DNA of 64,000 nt from Alteromonas sp. 1_MG-2023 (GTDB lineage: Bacteria > Pseudomonadota > Gammaproteobacteria > Enterobacterales > Alteromonadaceae): positions 1-64,000 of the forward strand of contig NZ_JAUOQH010000005.1 of assembly GCF_030547075.1 (NCBI RefSeq), read 5' to 3'. Position 1 is the stretch's first letter. Each line of letters begins with the position of its first letter. The notes beneath the pieces were generated by a model, which was not told where the DNA came from, made no database searches, and was given only the letters and a program-made list of their open reading frames with translations. Positions 42,193 to 55,067 of this stretch are shown in pieces. The translations under genes were made by a program, and so were the position numbers.

Positions 42193-44094
42193 ATGTATTA
42201 CACCCAAGCATTTGATGTCATCGTAGTTGGTGGTGGTCATGCTGGAACAGAAGCTGCGCTAGCTGCTGCTCGCATGGGTTCAAACACCTTACTGTTAACC
42301 CATAACATTGAAACCATTGGACAGATGTCTTGCAACCCAGCGATCGGTGGGATCGGCAAAGGTCATTTGGTAAAAGAAATTGATGCACTTGGTGGTGCTA
42401 TGGGTTTGGCTGCCGATCAAGGCGGTATTCAGTTTAGAACCCTAAATTCAAGCAAGGGACCAGCTGTTCGTGCAACGCGTGCTCAGGCTGACAGAACCCT
42501 TTACCGCCAAGCTATTCGTAAAATTGTAGAAAGCCAAGAAAACCTTACGTTGTTTCAACAAAGCGTTGACGATCTTGTGGTTGAAAACGATCAGGTAACT
42601 GGCGTGGTTACCCAAATGGGGCTTAAATTTAAAGCCAAAACCGTGGTACTCACAGTAGGAACATTCTTAGGCGGCACCATTCACATAGGCCTTGAGAACT
42701 ATCGTGGTGGACGCGCAGGCGATCCCCCTTCGATAGCCCTCGCTGATCGTTTACGTGCTTTACCGTTTCGTGTAGACCGCTTAAAAACCGGTACACCTGC
42801 ACGTTTAGATGCCCGTTCGTTAGATTTTAGTGTGATGCAGGCACAACCTGGTGATAATCCAACACCGGTATTTTCATTCATGGGCAACCGTGAAATGCAT
42901 CCACAACAGATCCCGTGTTACATCACGCATACTAACGAAAAAACACACGACATTATCCGAGGCGGACTTGATCGCTCTCCTATGTTTACTGGCGTCATTG
43001 AGGGTATTGGCCCCCGTTACTGCCCAAGCATTGAAGATAAGATCACCCGTTTTGCAGACAAAGATTCGCACCAAATTTTTGTGGAGCCAGAAGGCTTAAA
43101 CAGCATTGAAGTTTATCCAAATGGTATTTCAACCAGCTTGCCTTTTGATATTCAGATGAGTCTTGTTCGCTCAATCAAAGGTTTTGAGAACGCGCATATC
43201 GTGCGTCCTGGGTATGCGATTGAGTATGATTTCTTCGATCCAAGAGATCTGAAACAAACACTCGAAAACAAATTTATCAAAGGCTTGTTCTTTGCTGGCC
43301 AAATTAACGGCACAACCGGTTATGAAGAAGCCGGTGCACAAGGCCTCATTGCTGGCGCAAATGCGTCGCTGCAAGCACAAGAAAAAGATCCTCTTATTTT
43401 ACGTCGTGATCAAGCCTACATGGGCGTATTGATTGACGATCTGGCTACCATGGGAACGAAAGAACCCTATCGTATGTTTACAAGCCGTGCTGAATATCGA
43501 TTATTGCTGCGTGAAGATAACGCCGATAGTCGCTTAACCGCGTTAGGTCGTGAGATAGGCTTAGTGGATGATGCACGCTGGGCCGCATTCAACACTAAAC
43601 AAGAAGCGGTTGAAGGCGAATTACAACGCATGCGTGGAAATTGGGTCCACAAAGATCATAGTGCTACGCCAGCGTTAAATACCCTGCTTAAAACACCGGT
43701 GAGCAAAGAGCATTCGTTAGAAGAACTTATTCGTCGCCCTGAAATGACCTATCGTCAATTGATGGAGATTGAAAGTATTGGACCTGGTTTAACCGATCCT
43801 ATTGCGGCAGAACAAGTTGAGATCCAAATTAAGTATGCAGGTTATATTGCGCGCCAAATGGACGAAATAGCCAAAACACAGCGTCATGAGAATTCTTTGC
43901 TACCCGTTGATCTCGATTTTACTAAGATCTCAGGTTTATCAAACGAAGTGGTGGCTAAGCTCACCGAAGCGAGACCTGAAACCATTGGTAAAGCATCACG
44001 TATATCGGGTATTACCCCGGCCGCAATTTCCTTGCTTTTGGTGTATTTGAAAAAGCACGGCATGTTGAGAAAACACGATAAATTAAGCGCTTAA
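42193..44094 (+). CDS. mnmG: tRNA uridine-5-carboxymethylaminomethyl synthesis enzyme MnmG
   Basis: FAD enzyme partnering MnmE. The FAD site [18 protein letters not shown] is at the N-terminus; also [50 protein letters not shown] and [18 protein letters not shown] start at ATG 42193 (MYYTQAFDV), with GAGG 7 nt upstream, rather than the GTG at 42181. Length 633. A TAAAAT with GC-rich discriminator near 42117 may be its -10. The operon continues with rsmG and parAB. Confidence 0.97.
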   Translation: MYYTQAFDVIVVGGGHAGTEAALAAARMGSNTLLLTHNIETIGQMSCNPAIGGIGKGHLVKEIDALGGAMGLAADQGGIQFRTLNSSKGPAVRATRAQADRTLYRQAIRKIVESQENLTLFQQSVDDLVVENDQVTGVVTQMGLKFKAKTVVLTVGTFLGGTIHIGLENYRGGRAGDPPSIALADRLRALPFRVDRLKTGTPARLDARSLDFSVMQAQPGDNPTPVFSFMGNREMHPQQIPCYITHTNEKTHDIIRGGLDRSPMFTGVIEGIGPRYCPSIEDKITRFADKDSHQIFVEPEGLNSIEVYPNGISTSLPFDIQMSLVRSIKGFENAHIVRPGYAIEYDFFDPRDLKQTLENKFIKGLFFAGQINGTTGYEEAGAQGLIAGANASLQAQEKDPLILRRDQAYMGVLIDDLATMGTKEPYRMFTSRAEYRLLLREDNADSRLTALGREIGLVDDARWAAFNTKQEAVEGELQRMRGNWVHKDHSATPALNTLLKTPVSKEHSLEELIRRPEMTYRQLMEIESIGPGLTDPIAAEQVEIQIKYAGYIARQMDEIAKTQRHENSLLPVDLDFTKISGLSNEVVAKLTEARPETIGKASRISGITPAAISLLLVYLKKHGMLRKHDKLSA

Positions 44095-44108
44095 GCAGAT
44101 TTCAATTT

Positions 44109-44753
44109 ATGAGTTTAGAGCAAGAATTACACGAAATACTGGCCACTGGCCTTGCAGCACAATCCCTTCAACTCAGCGATGAGCAGCAAGAAAAGCTAGT
44201 GGGTTTTGTGCTACTGATTGATAAATGGAACAAAGCCTACAATCTGACATCGGTGCGCGATCCGAAGCAGATGATGGTAAAACATATTTTGGACTCATTG
44301 GCGATATATCCATATTTAGCCAAACATGAAGTTAACCACATTATCGATGTTGGTACTGGCCCTGGTTTACCGGGCATGCCTCTGGCGATAGCGTTCCCTG
44401 AAATCGCCTTTACCTTGCTTGATAGTTTAGGCAAGCGTGTTCGATTTATGACCCAAAGTGTTCATGCTTTGAAATTATCAAATGTGACGCCCGTTCAAAG
44501 TCGTGTTGAAGCACATACCCCAGCGCAACCGTATGATATAGTACTTAGTCGCGCATTTGCTTCGTTAAAAGATATGTTGCACTGGTGCGAACATCTGGTA
44601 AATTCAGACGGGCAGTTCCTTGCGCTTAAAGGGCAGTTTCCAGAAGACGAACTAAAAGAAGTGAGTGATCACTATCAGGTGATCAAAACGGAAAGTCTCA
44701 CTGTACCGAATCTGGTGGGCGAACGACACCTCGTTTGGATTAAAAAGGCATAA
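44109..44753 (+). CDS. rsmG: 16S rRNA m7G527 methyltransferase
   Basis: SAM-dependent N7 methylation of G527 in 16S rRNA (loss gives low-level streptomycin resistance). WNKAYNLTSVRDP near residue 40, SAM loop IIDVGTGPGLPGMPLAIAFP-type motif, and LDSLGKRVRFM follow the family. The 214-residue length is normal. It lies 14 bp after mnmG in the conserved mnmG-rsmG pair. Confidence 0.96.
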   Translation: MSLEQELHEILATGLAAQSLQLSDEQQEKLVGFVLLIDKWNKAYNLTSVRDPKQMMVKHILDSLAIYPYLAKHEVNHIIDVGTGPGLPGMPLAIAFPEIAFTLLDSLGKRVRFMTQSVHALKLSNVTPVQSRVEAHTPAQPYDIVLSRAFASLKDMLHWCEHLVNSDGQFLALKGQFPEDELKEVSDHYQVIKTESLTVPNLVGERHLVWIKKA

Positions 44754-44764
44754 CAGGACTTATT

Positions 44765-45559
44765 GTGGCAAAGGTAATCGCGATCGCGAATCAAAAAGGT
44801 GGTGTAGGTAAAACTACTACTGCAGTGAATGTTGCAGCATCAATGGCTGCAACAAAACGTAAAGTGCTACTGATTGACCTGGATCCACAAGGTAACGCAA
44901 CCATGGGGAGCGGTGTCGATAAATACGATGTTCACGCTACCGCATTTGAGTTGCTTGTCGAAGAACAACCTATCAACGACGTTATTGTTAAAAATACTGC
45001 GGGTAAATTTGATTTGGTGGCTGCCAATGGCGACGTGACAGCAGCTGAAATTAAGTTAATGGAAATGTTTGCCCGTGAAGTGCGCCTTAGAAATGCGTTA
45101 AAACCTGTTCTCGATTATTACGACTTCATCTTTATTGACTGCCCTCCTTCACTAAACCAACTTACGGTAAATGCATTAGCTGCTGCTGACTCAGTCATGG
45201 TGCCAATGCAGTGTGAATATTACGCGCTTGAAGGGTTAACGGCGTTAATGGATACCATTCAAAAACTCGCGTCAGTGGTAAATCCTGAATTGAAGATTGA
45301 GGGTGTATTGCGTACCATGTACGACCCCCGTAACCGTCTTGCAAACGACGTTTCAGAGCAATTAAAACGTCATTTTGGTGAGCAAGTTTACCGTACTGTC
45401 ATTCCGCGCAATGTGCGGTTAGCTGAAGCGCCAAGTTTTGGTACTCCAGCGATGTACTACGATAAATCTTCTACAGGGGCTAAAGCATATTTAGCATTGG
45501 CGGGTGAAATTTTACGTCGCCGTGATAAATCTGCACCAAGTCAGGCAAAAGCCAGTTAA
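44765..45559 (+). CDS. parA: chromosome partition ATPase ParA
   Basis: Deviant Walker A ATPase (NQKGGVGKTTTAVN near residue 10), with LLIDLDPQGNAT and FIFIDCPPSLNQLTVNAL. The length of 264 without an N-terminal DNA-binding domain marks the chromosomal Soj type. The start is GTG at 44765. It works with ParB and the parS sites in recF to segregate the origin region. It begins 11 bp after rsmG. Confidence 0.97.
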   Translation: MAKVIAIANQKGGVGKTTTAVNVAASMAATKRKVLLIDLDPQGNATMGSGVDKYDVHATAFELLVEEQPINDVIVKNTAGKFDLVAANGDVTAAEIKLMEMFAREVRLRNALKPVLDYYDFIFIDCPPSLNQLTVNALAAADSVMVPMQCEYYALEGLTALMDTIQKLASVVNPELKIEGVLRTMYDPRNRLANDVSEQLKRHFGEQVYRTVIPRNVRLAEAPSFGTPAMYYDKSSTGAKAYLALAGEILRRRDKSAPSQAKAS

Positions 45560-45608
45560 ATTATAATAAAGCGTAATGCATATCAGCAAATAGGCCATTG
45601 AGGGTAAT

Positions 45609-46487
45609 ATGTCAGCAAGAAAAAGAGGGCTAGGTCGTGGCTTGGATGCGCTATTAGCAACCAGTCAATCTACATCGCAAAGAGAGATGGATTCTGCGGC
45701 GTCAGATGCAACACAAAGCGAACTTAGTAAGTTACCGATAGAATTTCTTGTGCCTGGCAAATATCAGCCTCGAAAAGACATGTCTCCCGATGCCCTTGAA
45801 GAACTTGCCTCATCAATTCGTGCCCAAGGTATTATTCAACCTATTGTGGTACGCAAAGTAGACGACAACAAGTACGAAATTATTGCGGGCGAACGTCGCT
45901 GGCGCGCATCGCAACTTGCTCAACTTGATGAAGTGCCTTGCTTAGTTAAAAACGTACCAGATGAAGCTGCCGTTGCTATCGCGCTAATTGAAAATATTCA
46001 ACGCGAAGATTTAAACGCCATGGAAGAAGCGCAGGCATTAGATCGTCTAATGAATGAATTCTCCCTGACCCATCAAGAAGTCGCTGAAGCCGTAGGTAAA
46101 TCACGCACAACCGTGACGAACTTGCTTCGCCTTAACAATCTTAATGATGACGTAAAATTGTTAGTTGAGCATGGTGATATTGAAATGGGTCATGCTCGTG
46201 CATTGCTTGCCCTTGATGGTGATAAACAATCAGAAGCGGCAAATGTCGTTTCGGGTAAAGGTTTAACGGTTCGTGATACAGAAAAGCTGGTCAAAAAACT
46301 GCTTGAACCAGAAAAAACGAAGCAAGATAAGCAAATTGATCCTGATGTGCAAAACCTTATGACCCGACTTTCAGAAAATTTAGGGGCACCGGTATCAATA
46401 GACCATAACGCAAAAGGGAAAGGTAAATTAGTCATTAGCTTTGACGATTTACAACAATTAGATGGAATAATAACTAAAATTCAATAA
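45609..46487 (+). CDS. parB: chromosome partition protein ParB
   Basis: CTP-dependent clamp that loads at parS. N-terminal RKRGLGRGLDALL (ParA-interacting), the CTPase/ParB domain with GKYQPRKDMS, AGERRWRASQL and ALIENIQREDLN, a helix-turn-helix LTHQEVAEAVGKSRTTV, and a C-terminal dimerisation domain. Length 292. AGGG lies upstream of the ATG. Its targets are visible in this window. Confidence 0.97.
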   Translation: MSARKRGLGRGLDALLATSQSTSQREMDSAASDATQSELSKLPIEFLVPGKYQPRKDMSPDALEELASSIRAQGIIQPIVVRKVDDNKYEIIAGERRWRASQLAQLDEVPCLVKNVPDEAAVAIALIENIQREDLNAMEEAQALDRLMNEFSLTHQEVAEAVGKSRTTVTNLLRLNNLNDDVKLLVEHGDIEMGHARALLALDGDKQSEAANVVSGKGLTVRDTEKLVKKLLEPEKTKQDKQIDPDVQNLMTRLSENLGAPVSIDHNAKGKGKLVISFDDLQQLDGIITKIQ

Positions 46488-46550
46488 GTTATATTTATAT
46501 GCTGAAAAGTAGTAAGCATTAATAGCGAGGCCATTCATTCCTAAAACTTG

Positions 46551-46564
46551 GGCTGTGGACAGCC
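46551..46564 (+). terminator. weak hairpin after parB
   Basis: GGCTG-TGGA-CAGCC, followed by TCCTTTCC, 64 bp beyond parB. The stem is only 5 bp and the T-tract is broken, so termination would be partial. Confidence 0.35.
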
Positions 46565-46623
46565 TCCTTTCCGGTTATAGCGTTAGAATATTTTCAGAAT
46601 AACTTTCAAAATGCGATGTACTG

Positions 46624-46651
46624 TTGAAAATTGTCGGTAAAACAGTATACT
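46624..46651 (+). promoter_or_regulatory. atp operon sigma70 promoter
   Basis: TTGAAA (46624-46629), 16-bp spacer, TATACT (46646-46651), about 40 bp before the atpI start. This is the only good promoter in the parB-atpI gap. Confidence 0.7.
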
Positions 46652-46692
46652 TCTGACGCTTTTCGTTAGACATGAACAAGCAGTAGGGCAAC

Positions 46693-47076
46693 GTGAAAAA
46701 CAAGTTAGCTGAACACGGATTATTTATTGCCAAAAAAGGCATTCTGTTTCAGTTAGTCGCGGCACTAATAATAACCCTTTTTGCGGGGATTATCGCAGGT
46801 CAACATTCTGCAATATCAACCGCCGCTGGCGCAGTGATAAGCATACTGCCAACAGCCGTTTTTTCAGGGTTTGCATTTAGATATGCTGGTGCGAGTAAAA
46901 ACGAACTTGTTGCCCGAAGTTTTAGCCAAGGTTCAAAATTGAAACTGGCACTGACAATCATTTTATTTGTAGTGACATTTGCAGGCTTAAATGCCGCGCC
47001 TATCGAAGTTTTCGTGGCTTATGTCGCTACAACCGCCAGTCATGCACTGGCCATGTTCCGTTATGGTACGAAGTAG
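46693..47076 (+). CDS. atpI: ATP synthase subunit I
   Basis: A 127-residue membrane protein with four hydrophobic segments, GTG start, first gene of the atp operon. Subunit I is a non-essential assembly factor for the c-ring. Recognition rests on position, length and topology (KKGILFQLVAALIITL, STAAGAVISILPTAVF typical of the family). Confidence 0.9.
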   Translation: MKNKLAEHGLFIAKKGILFQLVAALIITLFAGIIAGQHSAISTAAGAVISILPTAVFSGFAFRYAGASKNELVARSFSQGSKLKLALTIILFVVTFAGLNAAPIEVFVAYVATTASHALAMFRYGTK

Positions 47077-47172
47077 TCAAACAATAACGATTAATAAATA
47101 GCTACTGAATACTTGCTTACGAATATGTACTGGAACCAGTCACCAATTTTTACACTTTACAACTTAGGTTAA

Positions 47173-48009
<837 letters not shown>

Positions 48010-48020
48010 TAAGCATTAAC

Positions 48021-48053
48021 CCGTGTCGGTATTGCCTGGAAATATCGGCGCGG
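48021..48053 (+). promoter_or_regulatory. atpB-atpE intergenic hairpin and U-rich enhancer
   Basis: CCGTGTCGGTATT (48021-48033) pairs along its full length with AATATCGGCGCGG (48041-48053), counting three G-U pairs, around a 7-nt loop. Between it and the atpE ATG lies a T/A-rich tract repeating TTAACTT (about 48073-48100), then CGGAG. E. coli atpE has a U-rich translational enhancer in the same place; the same role is inferred. Confidence 0.6.
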
Positions 48054-48060
48054 TTGATAA

Positions 48061-48345
<285 letters not shown>

Positions 48346-48382
48346 TTCAGTCTTTAGCGAACTATTATAAGGAGGGGCGAGA

Positions 48383-48853
48383 GTGAATCTTAACGCCACT
48401 TTTATTGGTCAATTAATCGCCTTTGCTGTATTTGTAGTGTTCTGCATGAAATATGTATGGCCACCGCTAATGGCAGCGATTGAAGAACGTCAAAAGAAGA
48501 TAGCCGATGGGCTTGAAGCTTCTGAACGTGCAGAGAAAGACTTAGAACTTGCTCAAGCGAAAGCCACTGAGCAAATGAAAGACGCGAAAGCGCAAGCAGC
48601 CGATATTATCGAGCAAGCCAAAAAGCGCGCCAACCAATTGGTTGACGAAGAAACGCAGAAAGGCCATGCAGAACGCGAGAAGATTATTGCTTCTGGCTAC
48701 ACCGAAATTGAAGCTGAACGCAATCGTGCCAAAGAAGATTTGCGCAAGCAAGTGTCTGCATTAGCAGTAGCTGGCGCACAGCAAATCTTACAACGTGAAA
48801 TTGATGCTAACGCACAAAACGACATTGTTGAAAAACTTGTCGCTGAGCTTTAA
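48383..48853 (+). CDS. atpF: ATP synthase F0 subunit b
   Basis: Peripheral stalk, 156 residues as in E. coli: one N-terminal TM helix ([23 protein letters not shown]), then a long charged alpha-helix/coiled coil ([20 protein letters not shown] onward). GTG start at 48383 with GGAGGGG upstream. Confidence 0.97.
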   Translation: MNLNATFIGQLIAFAVFVVFCMKYVWPPLMAAIEERQKKIADGLEASERAEKDLELAQAKATEQMKDAKAQAADIIEQAKKRANQLVDEETQKGHAEREKIIASGYTEIEAERNRAKEDLRKQVSALAVAGAQQILQREIDANAQNDIVEKLVAEL

Positions 48854-48867
48854 GAGGGAGATGAGCC

Positions 48868-49401
48868 ATGTCTGAATTGACAACCGTTGCTCGTCCTTAC
48901 GCTAAAGCAGCTTTCGATTTCGCCGTCGAGAAGAATGCCATTGCGAAGTGGCAAGAAATGCTGACCTTTGCAGGTGCAGTAGCACAAAACGATGATATGC
49001 ATCAGTTGTTATCTGGAGCAGTAGCTGCAGATACACTGGCTGACATTTTCATCAATGTTTGTGGTGAGCAACTCGATGATCATGGTCAGAATCTTGTAAA
49101 GATTCTGGCTGAAAATAAACGTTTAGCCGCGTTGCCTGAAATTTCAAATGTGTTTGATGCCTTTAAAGCAGATTACGACAAAGAAATTGAAGTAGACGTA
49201 ACTTCAGCCTCTGCGCTGAACGATGCACAGAAAACCGATTTGGTTGCATCGTTGGAAAAACGTTTGGCACGTAAAGTGAAGCTTAATTGTAACGTGAATC
49301 CTGACCTGATCGCTGGCATGGTTATTAAAGCCGGCGATACAGTAATAGATGGTTCCGTAAAATCGAAATTGAACCGTCTAGCAGACGCGTTGCAAGCATA
49401 A
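48868..49401 (+). CDS. atpH: ATP synthase F1 subunit delta
   Basis: Links F1 to the b stalk; 177 residues. [14 protein letters not shown] at the start and [20 protein letters not shown] near the end are the family signatures. It lies 14 bp after atpF. Confidence 0.97.
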   Translation: MSELTTVARPYAKAAFDFAVEKNAIAKWQEMLTFAGAVAQNDDMHQLLSGAVAADTLADIFINVCGEQLDDHGQNLVKILAENKRLAALPEISNVFDAFKADYDKEIEVDVTSASALNDAQKTDLVASLEKRLARKVKLNCNVNPDLIAGMVIKAGDTVIDGSVKSKLNRLADALQA

Positions 49402-49414
49402 CGGGGATAAGAGC

Positions 49415-50956
49415 ATGCAACTTAATTCCACTGAAATTGCTGAACTGATCAAGAAAAGAATTGAACAGTTCAATGTAAGCAGTGAAGCACGCAATGAAGG
49501 TACTATCGTCGCAGTAACTGACGGTATTATCCGCATTCATGGCCTTGCCGATGTAATGCAAGGTGAAATGATTGAGCTTCCTGGAAGCCGCTACGCTATT
49601 GCACTAAACCTTGAGCGAGACTCTGTAGGTGCGGTTGTAATGGGTCCATATGCGGACTTACAGGAAGGCGTAAAAGTACAATCTACTGGCCGTATTCTTG
49701 AAGTACCTGTTGGTAATGCCCTACTAGGTCGTGTTGTAAACACACTTGGTGAGCCTATCGACGGTAAAGGCGCCATTGATGCAGCTGGCTTTGAGCCAGT
49801 AGAAAAGATTGCACCTGGTGTAATCGAGCGTCAATCGGTAGATCAGCCAATCCAAACTGGTTATAAGTCAGTTGATGCCATGATCCCAGTTGGTCGTGGT
49901 CAACGTGAACTTATCATCGGCGACCGTCAGTGTGGTAAAACCGCAATGGCAATCGACGCTATCATCAACCAAAAAGGTACAGGCATTAAATGTGTGTACG
50001 TAGCGGTTGGTCAGAAAGCTTCTACTATCGCTAACGTGGTACGTAAGCTTGAAGAGCACGACGCATTGGGTCACACCATTATCGTTGCTGCTTCTGCGTC
50101 TGAGTCTGCTGCATTGCAATACCTTGCACCATACTCTGGTTGTACTATGGGTGAATACTTCCGTGACCGCGGTGAAGATGCACTAATCGTATATGATGAT
50201 TTGTCTAAGCAAGCTGTTGCTTACCGTCAAATTTCATTGCTACTTAAGCGTCCTCCTGGTCGTGAAGCTTACCCTGGTGACGTTTTCTATCTTCACTCTC
50301 GTTTGCTAGAACGTGCTGCTCGTGTAAACGAACAATACGTTGAGCGTTATACAAACGGTGAAGTAAAAGGCAAAACCGGTTCATTAACTGCGCTTCCAAT
50401 TATCGAAACGCAAGCTGGTGACGTATCTGCTTTCGTACCTACCAACGTAATCTCGATTACAGATGGTCAGATCTTCTTAGAAACTGACTTGTTTAACGCA
50501 GGTATCCGTCCAGCGGTTAACGCTGGTGTATCGGTATCTCGTGTTGGTGGTGCTGCGCAAACTAAAATCATCAAGAAGCTGGGCGGTGGTATTCGTCTTG
50601 CACTTGCTCAGTATCGTGAATTGGCGGCATTCTCGCAGTTCGCATCTGACCTTGATGATGCAACCCGTGAGCAACTTGAGCACGGTGAGCGCGTAACAGA
50701 GCTAATGAAACAGAAACAATATGCACCACTGTCTATTGCAGATATGGGCGTATCATTGTTCGCGGTTGAAAAAGGTTTCCTTAAGGACGTTGAGCTTGGC
50801 AAAATCTTAGATTTTGAAGCGGCTCTTCATTCTTACATGAACAGCGAAAACGCTGACCTTATGAAGACTATCAACGAAACTGGTAACTTCAACGACGAAA
50901 TCGCCGCTAAGTTAACTGACGCTTTGACACAATTTAAAGCGACACAAACTTGGTAA
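49415..50956 (+). CDS. atpA: ATP synthase F1 subunit alpha
   Basis: Non-catalytic nucleotide-binding subunit, 513 residues (same as E. coli). Walker [14 protein letters not shown], the alpha signature region [17 protein letters not shown], and [21 protein letters not shown]. It lies 13 bp after atpH. Confidence 0.98.
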   Translation: MQLNSTEIAELIKKRIEQFNVSSEARNEGTIVAVTDGIIRIHGLADVMQGEMIELPGSRYAIALNLERDSVGAVVMGPYADLQEGVKVQSTGRILEVPVGNALLGRVVNTLGEPIDGKGAIDAAGFEPVEKIAPGVIERQSVDQPIQTGYKSVDAMIPVGRGQRELIIGDRQCGKTAMAIDAIINQKGTGIKCVYVAVGQKASTIANVVRKLEEHDALGHTIIVAASASESAALQYLAPYSGCTMGEYFRDRGEDALIVYDDLSKQAVAYRQISLLLKRPPGREAYPGDVFYLHSRLLERAARVNEQYVERYTNGEVKGKTGSLTALPIIETQAGDVSAFVPTNVISITDGQIFLETDLFNAGIRPAVNAGVSVSRVGGAAQTKIIKKLGGGIRLALAQYRELAAFSQFASDLDDATREQLEHGERVTELMKQKQYAPLSIADMGVSLFAVEKGFLKDVELGKILDFEAALHSYMNSENADLMKTINETGNFNDEIAAKLTDALTQFKATQTW

Positions 50957-51018
50957 TCAATGCAGCCGATGATGTGTAAACACCATCGGCTTCACGTTGA
51001 GTAATCGGAGAGATAGTC

Positions 51019-51879
51019 ATGGCCAGCGGTAAAGAAATAAAAGGTAAGATTGGGAGTATTAAAAATACTCAAAAGATTACCAGTGCAATGGAAATGGTTG
51101 CTGCGTCCAAAATGAAACGGGCGCAAGAACGTATGGCCTCTGGCCGTCCATATGCGCAAAACATGCTAAAAGTGATTGGTCACATTGCTAACGGTAACCT
51201 TGAGTTCCGCCATCCTTATTTGGAAGAGCGTGAAGTTAAGCGCGTCGGCTACATTGTGATTTCTACTGACCGAGGCTTGTGTGGTGGCTTAAACAGTAAT
51301 GAATTTAAGCTTGTCACTCAGGACGTCAAAAAATGGCGTGACCAAGGTGTAGAAGTGGACTTCGCTGCATTAGGTTCTAAAGCGTGCTCTTTCTTCAACC
51401 GTTTTGGTGGCACTTTGCTTGCCGCTGAATCTGGATTGGGTGATAAGCCGTCTGTGAGCGATGTAGTAGGTGTTGTACGCGTAATGCTTAAAGCTTACGA
51501 CGAAGGCAAATTAGACCGAGTTTTCTTGGTATTTAATGACTTCGTAAACACCATGACACAGAAGCCTGTGATCAATCAGTTATTGCCTTTGCCAAAGTCT
51601 GAAGACGAAGAATATAAGCATCGTTGGGACTACATATACGAACCAGATCCAAAAGAAATTTTGGAAGCATTAATGGTGCGTTACATTGAGTCTCAGGTGT
51701 ATCAGGGTGTTGTAGAAAACGCGGCGTCAGAACAAGCTGCGCGAATGGTTGCCATGAAGGCAGCAACCGACAATGCTGGTGACTTAATTGATGAGTTACA
51801 ACTGATATATAACAAAGCGCGTCAAGCTGCAATCACACAAGAAATTAGTGAGATTGTGAGCGGTGCCGCAGCGGTGTAG
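51019..51879 (+). CDS. atpG: ATP synthase F1 subunit gamma
   Basis: Rotor shaft, 286 residues. N-terminal helix [20 protein letters not shown] and C-terminal [20 protein letters not shown] form the coiled-coil axle; [12 protein letters not shown] is in the globular part. It lies in the usual place between atpA and atpD. Confidence 0.98.
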   Translation: MASGKEIKGKIGSIKNTQKITSAMEMVAASKMKRAQERMASGRPYAQNMLKVIGHIANGNLEFRHPYLEEREVKRVGYIVISTDRGLCGGLNSNEFKLVTQDVKKWRDQGVEVDFAALGSKACSFFNRFGGTLLAAESGLGDKPSVSDVVGVVRVMLKAYDEGKLDRVFLVFNDFVNTMTQKPVINQLLPLPKSEDEEYKHRWDYIYEPDPKEILEALMVRYIESQVYQGVVENAASEQAARMVAMKAATDNAGDLIDELQLIYNKARQAAITQEISEIVSGAAAV

Positions 51880-51900
51880 GCAAAGGTTTCTAAAAGATAA

Positions 51901-53298
<1,398 letters not shown>

Positions 53299-53356
53299 TT
53301 ATGTGGCTGACTCTGTCAGCCTATTAATGTGCTAACGTACCTAATCAGGAGGTTCT

Positions 53357-53773
53357 ATGGCAGCAATGACAGTACATTTGGACGTAGTAAGCGCGGAAAA
53401 AGAAATTTTTTCTGGTCTTGTCGAAACGATCCAAGTGACAGGTAGCGAAGGTGAACTAGGTATACACCCAGGTCACGCGCCACTTATCTCTGCTATTAAA
53501 CCTGGTATGGTGCGTTTGGTTAAGCAGTTCGGTGAAGAAGAAATTATCTACGTTGCTGGTGGTGTACTAGAAGTACAGCCTGGTAATGTCACCGTTCTGG
53601 CTGATACTGCGGTTCGTGCAGAAGATCTTGACGAGCAAGCAGCAGAAGAAGCCAAACGACGTGCTGAAGAGCACATCGCCAACCCAGGCGCAGACTTTGA
53701 TTATGCAGAAGCAACCCAACAGTTGTCTGAAGCAATCGCGCAACTTCAACTTATTAAGAAGTTACGTAAGTAA
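53357..53773 (+). CDS. atpC: ATP synthase F1 subunit epsilon
   Basis: Inhibitory rotor subunit, 138 residues: N-terminal beta-sandwich ([32 protein letters not shown]) and two C-terminal helices. AGGAGG lies before the ATG. It is the last gene of the operon. Confidence 0.97.
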   Translation: MAAMTVHLDVVSAEKEIFSGLVETIQVTGSEGELGIHPGHAPLISAIKPGMVRLVKQFGEEEIIYVAGGVLEVQPGNVTVLADTAVRAEDLDEQAAEEAKRRAEEHIANPGADFDYAEATQQLSEAIAQLQLIKKLRK

Positions 53774-53791
53774 TCGATTCGCTGTTTACAA

Positions 53792-53817
53792 AAGCCCGCC
53801 TTATGGCGGGTTTTTTT
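53792..53817 (+). terminator. atp operon terminator
   Basis: CCCGCC, loop TTAT, GGCGGG, followed by seven T; flanking A/T pairs extend the stem. It lies 20 bp after atpC. Confidence 0.9.
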
Positions 53818-53993
53818 ATTTATTAAGTATATAAATAGTATAAATTTACACGCCAATAGAATAATATAAGTTTTGATGAATATAACGACTGCCTACGTAG
53901 TAAGGATATAGTTGGTAACTCACAGTAAGTTATAGTGAGTTAGCAAGCGCGCACCCTACTCATACCCTTTCGTTAGCATATACACATGGTCTT

Positions 53994-54914
53994 ATGAAGA
54001 TATCCTCTCATACCAATAAACAACATAAGTTTATTGGCTTATCTCCCCTATTAGCTTTACTAGCCATTCCGCTATTAAACATTTATTCAGGTGCGTTTTT
54101 CTGGCCAGAAACAGGCAATAGAAGTGCTCAACTAAGTTTCAATTGCGCGATCAGTATTTCATTGTTCATTGGATATTTTTGGTACGGACTTACGTGCATT
54201 CACAAGAACCTAGCGAGCACGTTAATATCGCTATTAATAAAGAAAAATCAGTTGGGACAATTTTTTCTTCATAGGCAAAAATTAACTAGGGCGTTTCATC
54301 ATCAAATTATAAACTCAATAATAGTGTCATCTATGTTGATGTTAATATTCGCTTTTATTAGAGGGACAACCAGTGAAGATTACAACATAAGAGAAATTTC
54401 CCTACTCGCGTCATTTGTCACTTTTTGTTTACTCACCTCTCTATTTTTATTCCAAGTTAAGTCAAATGTGAGTTATTTGATCAAAAATATTCTGCCAAGC
54501 ATTAAGGAGCCAATCGACTATAGCGCCTCTGTGAACGATATCACTAACTTGACACAAGCCAACCTAGTTATTGCACTAGGCTTACTCACAATATTGCCTG
54601 TATTTTGGTTCAACCTAACGCTGTCTCTATCAGAGATTTTGATGGTAGTAGGTATATCGCTCATGGTGATGACCTATACGATTGCACCCGTGTTAAAGTT
54701 AAAATCGACCTTAAAAGAACAAGTGGGCAACAGTAGATTTGGCGTTGAAGCGAATTCAAATACTGTGGAGTCGAGCTATGCTTCCGACAGTGCTTACCTT
54801 TCAAAATTCATGTGTAAATCTAATGAATTTAGAAAAGCATTAAAGACGATTACTGCTTTTGGCTTAATCTTTGTTTCATGGATACTGGTTTCAATGATTG
54901 AGTTGATACTTTAG
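53994..54914 (+). CDS. multi-pass membrane protein of unknown family (paralogue 1)
   Basis: A 306-residue protein I do not recognise, with about seven hydrophobic helices (roughly 13-33, 47-69, 107-125, 135-155, 190-210, 213-236, 285-306). It is clearly paralogous to the next gene: both share a WP.xxG segment after TM1, an HKN-x-ASTLI block, LGQF followed by HRQ, and PVFW before TM6. Function cannot be inferred. Its codon use is A/T-rich compared with the atp genes. It lies 176 bp after the atp terminator and is monocistronic or paired with its paralogue. Confidence 0.75.
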   Translation: MKISSHTNKQHKFIGLSPLLALLAIPLLNIYSGAFFWPETGNRSAQLSFNCAISISLFIGYFWYGLTCIHKNLASTLISLLIKKNQLGQFFLHRQKLTRAFHHQIINSIIVSSMLMLIFAFIRGTTSEDYNIREISLLASFVTFCLLTSLFLFQVKSNVSYLIKNILPSIKEPIDYSASVNDITNLTQANLVIALGLLTILPVFWFNLTLSLSEILMVVGISLMVMTYTIAPVLKLKSTLKEQVGNSRFGVEANSNTVESSYASDSAYLSKFMCKSNEFRKALKTITAFGLIFVSWILVSMIELIL

Positions 54915-54968
54915 TTTAAGCCATGTACCCCTTTCTTAAACATAGGTGAATTTAAGTACTTTTTAGAT

Positions 54969-54997
54969 TTGGTTTGCTCTTCAGATATCCGTATAAT
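54969..54997 (+). promoter_or_regulatory. sigma70 promoter of membrane paralogue 2
   Basis: TTGGTT (54969-54974), 17-bp spacer, perfect TATAAT (54992-54997), 71 bp before the next start. It shows that the second paralogue can be transcribed independently. Confidence 0.7.
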
Positions 54998-55067
54998 CCG
55001 CGTTTCAACGTTAACTAAACGTTCTTCTACCCTTTCATAATTCAATTACTAGTGACTAAAAATTAAG